The notes below the pieces were generated by a model, which saw only the letters and a list, made by a program, of their open reading frames with translations, did no database searches and was not told the origin of the DNA. A stretch of 64,000 nt of DNA from Lentisphaerota bacterium (lineage in GTDB: Bacteria > Verrucomicrobiota > Lentisphaeria > Victivallales > Victivallaceae), in NCBI GenBank assembly GCA_015061545.1, contig SUWJ01000001.1, forward strand, positions 1 to 64,000, read 5' to 3'. The position numbers and the translations under genes are program-made. Positions 51,542 to 58,426 of the stretch are shown one piece after another; position 1 is the stretch's first letter, and each line of letters begins with the position of its first letter.

Positions 51542-52771
51542 TCAACTCCGCATGGAATCATCGGGGGAATTGCCCCGGTTGTCAATATCATTGAACGACA
51601 TTTGCGTTGACGCATTGGGCATACCCGGCATCGGAGCAGGCGCCTGATAACGCGGCTGCTGGAAGGTCAGCTGAACGTGCTGACTGTTGCTGCCGACAGC
51701 AGGTGCTTGCGCCTGATGGTATTGCCCGGCTGGAGCTTGCGTTTGCGGATACGTTCCCGCTGCTGCCGCCGTCGGAGAAGCCGGTAAATCGGATTGCTGC
51801 GTCCGGGGCATCGACTGCGTTGACGGTTCGGGCGTATTTGCCGTGTTGGCAGGATAATTCCAGCTGCTGTTATTATTTTGTATCGGTGCAGCAGGCTCCG
51901 GACGTAATGCGGAAACTGCCGGGGCAGGTGAGTTGTTGCCGAACTGATTGCCGCTGCGGTTGATCGCTCCGGAATTGAAACTGGCAGGAATCGCACCCCC
52001 CGGTGCTGCGCTGCGGGGCGGTTCGGGCGTATTTTCTTTAACATTGAGCTGCTCAAGTTTGAGCCGCGCCATGAATGACTCGCTGAAGTTATCCATGCTG
52101 ACGGTGATCTTGCGGATCATCTGAGTCAGGAAGTTGTAGCCTACCAGCGAGGGAATCGCCACCACCAAACCCGCTACAGTTGTCAGCAAAGCCCCTGCCA
52201 CCCCGGGAGCCAGCGCCTGAATATTGGCGCTGCCGGCGGAGGCAACTCCGCAAAAGGCGATCATTACCCCCCATACCGTACCGAACAACCCCAGAAACGG
52301 AGCCAGACTTACGGCGGTTGCCAACATTCCGATACGTTCTTCGATAACAAAAATCTGTCCTGAAATTTCCCGCTCCATAGCCGTTTGAATTGCATCCAGC
52401 TGGGCAGAAGAGAGTTTGCGTACTCCCTTATTGGCAGCATTGGCATTGTGGCGGGCTTCTTCGGCGGTCTGCCCGTAAAATTCCAAAAGCTGTTCCATGC
52501 CGCTGATGTAGACTTTTGCCACGGGGCAGGGGTTTTCCATACCGTCGCGCAACATGGTGTTCATGCCGTGCTGACTGTTGAAGGTAGCGGCAAAGCGTTC
52601 GGAGAGTTTTTGCGCCCGATAGAGCGCCAGCCCTTTTTCGATCATAATGAACCATGCCACCATGGAGCTTATAAACAGCAGAAAAACGATTCCTTTGCCC
52701 ATGGCGTCGGAGTTGGCAAAAGCATACCACACTCCTGCATCGGCAAGGATTGTAAAGTTATTAAACAGCAT
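51542..52771 (-). CDS. ExbB/TolQ/MotA-family proton channel with long disordered tail
   Basis: A 409-residue protein. Residues about 1-230 form the three-helix ExbB/TolQ channel (A-P-F-L-G-L-F-G-T-V-W-G-V-M-I-A-F and the V-A-G-A-L-L-T-T-V-A-G-L-V-V-A-I-P helix). Residues about 240-409 are low-complexity, rich in Pro, Ala, Gln, Asn and Ser, and end with a short acidic piece. ExbB and TolQ are usually about 230-240 residues, so this tail is an addition, probably cytoplasmic. No TonB, TolA or receptor gene is adjacent. It lies 16 nt after hisB. Confidence 0.9.
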   Translation of the reverse strand: MLFNNFTILADAGVWYAFANSDAMGKGIVFLLFISSMVAWFIMIEKGLALYRAQKLSERFAATFNSQHGMNTMLRDGMENPCPVAKVYISGMEQLLEFYGQTAEEARHNANAANKGVRKLSSAQLDAIQTAMEREISGQIFVIEERIGMLATAVSLAPFLGLFGTVWGVMIAFCGVASAGSANIQALAPGVAGALLTTVAGLVVAIPSLVGYNFLTQMIRKITVSMDNFSESFMARLKLEQLNVKENTPEPPRSAAPGGAIPASFNSGAINRSGNQFGNNSPAPAVSALRPEPAAPIQNNNSSWNYPANTANTPEPSTQSMPRTQQSDLPASPTAAAAGTYPQTQAPAGQYHQAQAPAVGSNSQHVQLTFQQPRYQAPAPMPGMPNASTQMSFNDIDNRGNSPDDSMRS

Positions 52772-52787
52772 CTTTCAAATCCGCCTT

Positions 52788-53387
52788 TCAATCCAGACAA
52801 CCTTTGGTGGAAAGCACGCCCTGCACGCGGGCATCGTACTGCGTTGCCATATCCAGCGCCTTGGCAAAGGCTTTGAAAATTGCTTCCAGACAATGGTGGG
52901 TTTCCGCGCCTGCCAGCAATCTTATATGCAGATTCATGCCCGATTTTACGCAGAGCGCCTGAAAGAATTCATGGAAGAGTCTTACATCGATATCGCCCAC
53001 CTGAGCTGCGGGCATTTCGGCATTGTAAACCAGATAAGGTCTGCCCGAAAGATCCAGCGCCACTTCCGCCAGCGCTTCATCCATTGGCAGCAGGCAGCTG
53101 CCGTAGCGGCGGATGCCAGCTTTATTGCCCAGCGCCTGAGCGATTGCCGCACCCAGCGCCAGACCCAGATCTTCCATGCTGTGATGATAATCAACGTGGA
53201 TATCGCCCTTTTCGGCAATAGTAAGATCAAAGAAGCCGTGTTTGGCAAAAAGTTCCAGCATATGATCGAGGAATCCGATCCCGGTAGAAATGTCGGATTT
53301 GCCGGTACCGTCGATATTGATTGTCAGATTTATAGACGTTTCGCGGGTTTCGCGGGTAATTGCAGATTGGCGTTTTTCAGCTTCCAT
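52788..53387 (-). CDS. hisB: Imidazoleglycerol-phosphate dehydratase
   Basis: A 199-residue monofunctional HisB, step 6-7 of histidine synthesis. It has the two manganese histidine motifs: G-F-L-D-H-M-L-E-L-F-A-K-H-G and D-Y-H-H-S-M-E-D, then the repeat V-R-L-F-H-E-F-F-Q-A-L and G-A-E-T-H-H-C-L-E-A. No other his genes are adjacent (only hisS at 41.8 kb, which is a tRNA synthetase). It starts the leftward run into exbB-exbD and the L,D-transpeptidase. Confidence 0.96.
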   Translation of the reverse strand: MEAEKRQSAITRETRETSINLTINIDGTGKSDISTGIGFLDHMLELFAKHGFFDLTIAEKGDIHVDYHHSMEDLGLALGAAIAQALGNKAGIRRYGSCLLPMDEALAEVALDLSGRPYLVYNAEMPAAQVGDIDVRLFHEFFQALCVKSGMNLHIRLLAGAETHHCLEAIFKAFAKALDMATQYDARVQGVLSTKGCLD

Positions 53388-53421
53388 ATTGCAGCTCTTT
53401 CTCTCTTGCTGTTTAGCGTTT

Positions 53422-53443
53422 TATTACATTGAATAATGTAATA
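53422..53443. promoter_or_regulatory. 9-bp-arm palindrome over the hisB -10 box
   Basis: TATTACATT (53422-53430) and AATGTAATA (53435-53443) are exact inverted arms with a 4-bp GAAT centre. The right arm contains the hisB -10 box, so a bound protein would block transcription. Confidence 0.55.
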
Positions 53444-53463
53444 CCGCGATGGATAAAATGCAA
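53435..53463 (-). promoter_or_regulatory. Promoter of hisB-exbB-exbD-L,D-transpeptidase
   Basis: On the minus strand TTGCAT (53463-53458), 17-nt spacer, TACATT (53440-53435). Confidence 0.6.
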
Positions 53464-53561
53464 CACCTCAAACCTTATTTTTAATGATTTTTATTCATCT
53501 CTGTCAAGGTGGTTCGGAGTGTTGACGCCCATGCTGCGGAAAAGCGGTATAAAAGCGGTAC

Positions 53562-53606
53562 AAAAAAACGGCAAACTTCCTGACAAAGCATGGAAAATTT
53601 GCCGTT
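53562..53606 (-). terminator. Terminator after the second pseudopilin gene
   Basis: On the minus strand ACGGCAAA (53605-53598) pairs with TTTGCCGT (53575-53568), extended by TTCC/GGAA, and ends in seven T residues (53568-53562). Confidence 0.75.
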
Positions 53607-53633
53607 TTGTGAAATTACTTCAACAGAACTGAA

Positions 53634-54332
53634 TTACTGGGTCAGTTCGTCGATCTTGCTGGCTACATAAGTAACCAGATTAGTACCGCTTTTGGCAAGT
53701 TCCTGAGTGTTCATATTGCGGACATCGCCGCCCAGCGCCAGAATGTTGTGATTGGTGGGGTGATTCCGCTTGCTGGAAGCAGTATCAGGTCCGGCAAAGA
53801 GAGCATCCGCAAAAATCGTATTGCTGGGACGGTCGCGGCCGACGATATGACGTTTGCCATCCTTGAATGCAGGCGACCAGGGCCAATCACCCGCGATCAC
53901 GAGCGTAGTGTAGCTCAAATAAAATACTGCGCTGCTGTCGGCTGCCGTAATATTGAAGGAGTCGCTGGGGCATTGCCAGTAGATTTTCTTTTCTTTATTC
54001 ATTTCGGTAGCATTTTTAATGTCGAACTGAGCCCCGAAATAACCACCGTTCATCAGCGGCAGAGCCGCGCTGCGCATATCGTTCCAGGCGAATGCGTGAG
54101 CAAAAAGTGCTTCGGGTTTACCGTTGAGAATACGCGAACCGGCAATCATGTCTTTATTGTCGTTGGCGTACATCAGGTCGGCAAGACCGATTTGCTTGAG
54201 TTTGGATATGCAGTTGGCGCTGCGGGCGCGTTCGCGGGCCGCACTCAAGGCAGGCAGCAGCATGGCAGCCAGAATCGCAATGATGGCGATAACTACCAGC
54301 AGCTCGATGAGGGTGAAGTGTTTGTTTTTCAT
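53634..54332 (-). CDS. Prepilin-type N-terminal cleavage/methylation domain protein (pseudopilin)
   Basis: A 232-residue pseudopilin: M-K-N-K-H then [20 protein letters not shown] and [16 protein letters not shown], nearly identical over about 45 residues to the gene at 20.8 kb. The rest differs. The C-terminal H-x-D-G-like region reads [12 protein letters not shown], a variant of the usual motif. AAGGAG precedes the ATG. It lies 68 nt after the DUF4838 gene on the same strand and ends at a terminator. Confidence 0.92.
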   Translation of the reverse strand: MKNKHFTLIELLVVIAIIAILAAMLLPALSAARERARSANCISKLKQIGLADLMYANDNKDMIAGSRILNGKPEALFAHAFAWNDMRSAALPLMNGGYFGAQFDIKNATEMNKEKKIYWQCPSDSFNITAADSSAVFYLSYTTLVIAGDWPWSPAFKDGKRHIVGRDRPSNTIFADALFAGPDTASSKRNHPTNHNILALGGDVRNMNTQELAKSGTNLVTYVASKIDELTQ

Positions 54333-54400
54333 TTGTTTACTCCTTTTTTAGGGTTTAAGGGTTTGATTTTTATATAAGGTAATTTTATATCAACAGTTTT

Positions 54401-56671
54401 TTATTCAGCAGAAGTCATGAATATTCTGTCCACCCATACGCCTTCCAGCTCTTTGAGCGGTCTGCCTGCCGCCATAACGTAGATCAGGACGTTACTTTCC
54501 GGAATCGCTATCGGCGGCGTGCTGACAATGGTATATTTTTTCCCTTTGGTCTGTTTTACTGACGCTGCAAAATTACCGAGGTTTTTACGGGTGAGTGCAT
54601 CGTAAACGCCGTAGGTAAAGGCCAATCCGTCATCAGCTTTGCCCTCGGTACGCACCGCCAGATTTATGCGCCACTTTTTGTTGTTGCCATATATGCGCTC
54701 AAGGGGCTGCTGAATATGCCATGATTTCTTGTCGCCCATGATCTTTACCGCGTACCCATTGCCCGCCTGAGGATCTTTAAGCTGGAAACACTCGCTGCCG
54801 GAGCGATGCAGAATAAAATTGTACTCTTCAAAGATATCGAATTTATCTGCGGCAAGATGTTTGCACATTTCAGGCAGCGGAGCAGGGGGTTCCGCCACTT
54901 GCTGCAAGCGCTTGGCATAATCGGCAACCTTGTTGGCTTCTTTGAACTCTTCGTCGGGTTGGATCATTTCGGCAAACTCCTTGGCGATAAGTTTTATATC
55001 GCGGGGGAATATTGGCTGCACTCCGCGGATGGCGGCATCGCGGCGGATCTGTTTGATGAACTGCAAATAAATGTGATCCAGCGACAACCGTTCACGGCGG
55101 ACCCGTTTGGCAAATACCGGCAACTTTTCCACCGCAGCTTCCGCCTTTGCATAAATTTCGTAGGCTTTGGGGAAGGCTTGCGGCGTAAGATAGCTGGAGT
55201 GATTGGTGCGCAAGCAGTAGAGTTTACCGTTGTTTTGTGCTGCCAGACTTTCCATATAGTCGATGTATTCAAGCAGATATTTACCGGCGGGACCATAGTA
55301 CCCGTGGAAAAATTCTTCCATAACCTGACGCTGTTCCAACTGGGGGTTCCACATAAGTTTGCTGATCACATAAGCTCTGGCGCGTATGAAATCGCCATTG
55401 ACTGAGCCGTAATCACCCTGTTCAAACAAACCGATCGTCCGATTTTTGATAAAAAATCTCAGGTCTTTGCTCAGATTGGTCCAGTTGGGGTAGGGCGAAA
55501 AGTAATCTTTGGCATTTACGATATAATTCCAGATAAAAAGCTGTTTGGTGATCTTGCTCCAGTTTTCGATGTCAGCGCGAAAATCTCTATTATCGGCACC
55601 ATCTTCAATGCTCTGAGCGTAGTTGACTTCGATCCCGCACAGGCGTATCAGCACATTATCGGCAGGTTTGGTAACTTTCGGCGGCTGACGGGTGTATTCA
55701 TAAGCCAGCGTTTCCACAAGCACATCGGGATAGCGTTTGCCGATTTCGGCTGCAACTGCGTTGACAAAACGGATCAAGGGACCAGATTGGGAGCCTTCAA
55801 TTCTTTCCACTTCCAGACATTCGGGGCATTGACAGCGGTTGCGGTTGTCATTCTGAGATACGGAAATCATCTTCATTTCCGGATTCAATCGCAAATAATC
55901 CAGACAGCGGCGCACCATTTCCCGCAGCATTGCCTTATTGGTCAAACACAGCTGGGTCAAATCGCTGCCGACGCGTTTGCCATCGATCATACTGTACCAT
56001 TCGGGAAACTTGGGGAAATATGCTCTGGCGGGCAGGAAAAGTTTGAAGGTATGCGCTTTGCCGATAATCAACTCCTGACTGCCGTAGTTTTTGGGGATCG
56101 GGTTAAACACCCCCTGTACACGCAGTTTGCTGGCAAAGGCCGGATTTTTATAAAGATCCAGATAAAAAGTATCGCGGTGTATCAGTACGGGTGTGTATTG
56201 GTAATCCCATTGCGGAAGTTCCAGCGTCGGGCGTTGAGGGTAATAAGTTTCGCTGGAAGTCCAGAAACGCACGCCCAGCGTCTTTTCTATAAATTCGTAA
56301 ACTGCGTAAAGCGTTCCTCTTTTGTAGTGACCGACCATTATCAGGTCGCTGCCCGAACTTTTCAGGGCAATGGTATCCATCGGCCATTGCGCAATTTCGT
56401 TTTTGAAGATTTCCTGCGCCCGTCTGGTATTGCCCACAAACAACCCCGGCTGATCCGCTGACCGGGCATTTTCGCTTAAAATCGGCAGCTCGGCACCGGT
56501 TACAGCGGCAATGCAGCCTTTCAGCTCTTCGGCGGCAGTTTGTTCCAGAGCAGTCGGTTGATCGGGCAGCACAATGCAGTAAGCGCTGCTGCCTGCATTG
56601 CTTAAAAATGTTTCTGCCTGCAGCGGCAGTATAACTGCCAGTAAAGCCAGTATCAGGAAGTGTTTTATCAT
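54401..56671 (-). CDS. Exported DUF4838 glycan-active protein (alpha-glucuronidase-like N-terminus)
   Basis: A 756-residue secreted protein. The signal peptide is M-I-K-H-F-L-I-L-A-L-L-A-V-I-L-P-L-Q-A. Residues about 20-150 resemble the N-terminal domain of GH67/GH20 enzymes (T-A-A-E-E-L-K-G-C-I-A-A-V-T-G, then T-L-Y-A-V-Y-E-F-I-E-K-T-L-G-V-R-F-W). The DUF4838 core follows (about 170-480) with C-Q-C-P-E-C near 290. The C-terminal 180 residues look like a beta-sandwich. Relatives are common in Lentisphaerae, Planctomycetes and Bacteroidetes glycan loci; catalysis is not established. It sits between a GntR-type regulator and a pseudopilin gene. Confidence 0.85.
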   Translation of the reverse strand: MIKHFLILALLAVILPLQAETFLSNAGSSAYCIVLPDQPTALEQTAAEELKGCIAAVTGAELPILSENARSADQPGLFVGNTRRAQEIFKNEIAQWPMDTIALKSSGSDLIMVGHYKRGTLYAVYEFIEKTLGVRFWTSSETYYPQRPTLELPQWDYQYTPVLIHRDTFYLDLYKNPAFASKLRVQGVFNPIPKNYGSQELIIGKAHTFKLFLPARAYFPKFPEWYSMIDGKRVGSDLTQLCLTNKAMLREMVRRCLDYLRLNPEMKMISVSQNDNRNRCQCPECLEVERIEGSQSGPLIRFVNAVAAEIGKRYPDVLVETLAYEYTRQPPKVTKPADNVLIRLCGIEVNYAQSIEDGADNRDFRADIENWSKITKQLFIWNYIVNAKDYFSPYPNWTNLSKDLRFFIKNRTIGLFEQGDYGSVNGDFIRARAYVISKLMWNPQLEQRQVMEEFFHGYYGPAGKYLLEYIDYMESLAAQNNGKLYCLRTNHSSYLTPQAFPKAYEIYAKAEAAVEKLPVFAKRVRRERLSLDHIYLQFIKQIRRDAAIRGVQPIFPRDIKLIAKEFAEMIQPDEEFKEANKVADYAKRLQQVAEPPAPLPEMCKHLAADKFDIFEEYNFILHRSGSECFQLKDPQAGNGYAVKIMGDKKSWHIQQPLERIYGNNKKWRINLAVRTEGKADDGLAFTYGVYDALTRKNLGNFAASVKQTKGKKYTIVSTPPIAIPESNVLIYVMAAGRPLKELEGVWVDRIFMTSAE

Positions 56672-56692
56672 TTACATATATCCTTTCATGTT

Positions 56693-57859
56693 TTACTGAT
56701 TGTAAAAATGATTCAAACTGCAATCCTGCCCTTGTGCATCTGTGCAGCTGGAGCCGCGAACGATCAGTTCGGGGGCAATGGTGATCCGTTCATTGCAAGC
56801 ATGATTAAGGATCAGTTCTGAGATTTGCCTGCCCGCAGCTGTTTCATCAAAAGAGACCGAACTCAAAGCCGGAAAAATATTGCCGTGGAATTGCGGCAGA
56901 TCCAGAAATCCCACCATTGCCACATCTTTGCCCATGGTCATATTATTGCTTGCCGCCGCCTGATAAACTGCTATGGCGCGCACATCATTCACCCCGATAA
57001 AACCGGTACGTTTACTGCTCATTATTCTGGCAAGTTTGCGTTGATATTCCTGATTGATGTTGGTAGAATAATGATTTTTATAAATCACTTTACCCTGTGA
57101 AAAAAAGTCCACTCCCGCCTCGTCACAGGCGGCAATTATGCCCGCAAGCAGATCATGGCTCGGCATTCTGGCAACATCCCGCTGCAGCATCTTGAACTGG
57201 CTGATATCTTCGTAGGTAAGATACGCAATATTATTGAATCCCTGTTCCAGCAGATGGCGCGCCGCCAGATAACCGCCCCGGTAATAGTCAAAAGTTACGA
57301 TGTTGGCGTTAGCTATATCGTTTTTTCCGCAGAAATAAAAACTGAATATGATCTGTTTGAATTTATCCTGCAAATTTTTCATGGTTCGGTAGTTGATATT
57401 GTAGTCGCCCGTAACTACCAGTGAATCGATATCGCGGCGGATGATGTTCTGAAACATCTCCTCCGACTCCCGGGTATTTTGATTGATGTAATCTTCAGGA
57501 GTACTCAATAAAACAGTTTGGCAGCTTTCAGGCAAATTAGATTGAACTCCGCGATAAATATCGGCAAAAACTTCTCCGGTAGTGTAGCCGAGGAATCCGA
57601 TCCGCAAATTGCTGTTTTCAGGTTTATTTCCGGAAACAGTCGGCGCATTTACAAAAATCCCCCGTCCGTGAACTATTCTCAGATATCCGGCATCAGTCAG
57701 CTTGCGGACGATCTTCTGAGCGGTCAAATAGCTTACACTCCACTCCCGTGCCAGTTCCAGCAGCGACGGCAATCGGGTATCAGCTGCAAACTCACCTGCT
57801 TGCAGCCGCGACATCTGTTCCCTGTATATTTTATTCCATTTAGAATGATGATAAGCCAT
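56693..57859 (-). CDS. GntR winged-helix regulator with LacI-type sugar-sensing domain
   Basis: A 388-residue regulator. The winged helix covers about 1-70 (L-P-S-L-L-E-L-A-R-E-W-S-V-S-Y-L-T-A-Q-K-I-V-R-K-L). The sensor is a periplasmic-binding fold of the LacI/GalR kind (about 82-385; G-F-I-G-V-N-D-V-R-A-I-A-V-Y-Q-A-A near 280). The ATG at 57859 follows AAGGA; the frame opens 18 codons earlier without a ribosome binding site. It is 21 nt upstream of the DUF4838 gene, so regulator, enzyme and pseudopilin form one operon. A palindrome at its start site suggests autoregulation. Confidence 0.9.
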   Translation of the reverse strand: MAYHHSKWNKIYREQMSRLQAGEFAADTRLPSLLELAREWSVSYLTAQKIVRKLTDAGYLRIVHGRGIFVNAPTVSGNKPENSNLRIGFLGYTTGEVFADIYRGVQSNLPESCQTVLLSTPEDYINQNTRESEEMFQNIIRRDIDSLVVTGDYNINYRTMKNLQDKFKQIIFSFYFCGKNDIANANIVTFDYYRGGYLAARHLLEQGFNNIAYLTYEDISQFKMLQRDVARMPSHDLLAGIIAACDEAGVDFFSQGKVIYKNHYSTNINQEYQRKLARIMSSKRTGFIGVNDVRAIAVYQAAASNNMTMGKDVAMVGFLDLPQFHGNIFPALSSVSFDETAAGRQISELILNHACNERITIAPELIVRGSSCTDAQGQDCSLNHFYNQ

Positions 57860-57882
57860 GTTTTCCTTTTTGTGTTTACAAT

Positions 57883-57896
57883 TGAATATATATTCA
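57883..57896. promoter_or_regulatory. 14-bp perfect palindrome at the regulator's transcription start
   Basis: TGAATATATATTCA is a perfect palindrome centred about 15 bp downstream of the -10 box of the GntR/LacI-type regulator gene. It is a candidate operator for that regulator. Confidence 0.55.
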
Positions 57897-57904
57897 CCGA
57901 TATA

Positions 57905-57933
57905 ATTATACATGATTTTTTATGCATTGTCAA
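57905..57933 (-). promoter_or_regulatory. Consensus sigma70 promoter of the regulator-DUF4838-pseudopilin operon
   Basis: On the minus strand TTGACA (57933-57928), exactly 17 nt, TATAAT (57910-57905), with a TG one base before the -10. A perfect consensus promoter implies that a repressor keeps it off. Confidence 0.75.
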
Positions 57934-57959
57934 GGGTTGTTCCATAAAAAAATCAATTT

Positions 57960-58426
57960 TTTTCTGCATTTTTTTTCACAATATATTTTTACGCCGTTCT
58001 GTCAGCAGGGGGATCGTGCGGAAAGGACCGTAAAAAATAAATGCTTTTTCGTGGAAATGACCGATGAGTATTTGTTTTTTGCTTGATGTGTGCTATATTA
58101 TTATATGGCAGTATGTGCAGTCGGCGGAGATGAAAAATCAGGTCGATTGCAGCTGTGGATCGTTTGCAGATAAAAAACAATGATCGCAAGCTTGTGGAAT
58201 TCGGTTCGTTATCAGTTTCCGGATGGATTTTTATCCGGGGGTTGATACCGCGATTCCGCAAAAAACAAAGTTTGTAAGAATTGGATCTTTCTGCACAGGT
58301 CAGGTTGTATCGGTTGTACCGTAATGCACATTCGGGATAATGGGATTCGGATTCCCTGTAATATTGCTGCCTGCCGAATCAAAAAAGAGTGTTCCTTAAA
58401 TAATTTTTTACAGAAAGGCCTTGAAA
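57960..58426 (+). other. Non-coding region before pnp
   Basis: About 470 bp without a supported gene. It holds a possible pnp promoter (58072-58099) and a small hairpin, CCGGAT (58219-58224) with ATCCGG (58233-58238). rpsO, which often precedes pnp, is absent. A leader of about 320 nt would allow RNase-based autoregulation of pnp, but no specific element is recognised. Confidence 0.5.
58072..58099 (+). promoter_or_regulatory. Probable promoter of pnp
   Basis: TTGTTT (58072-58077), 16-nt spacer, TATATT (58094-58099), with TGTGTGC before the -10. The gene begins about 330 nt downstream. Confidence 0.45.
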
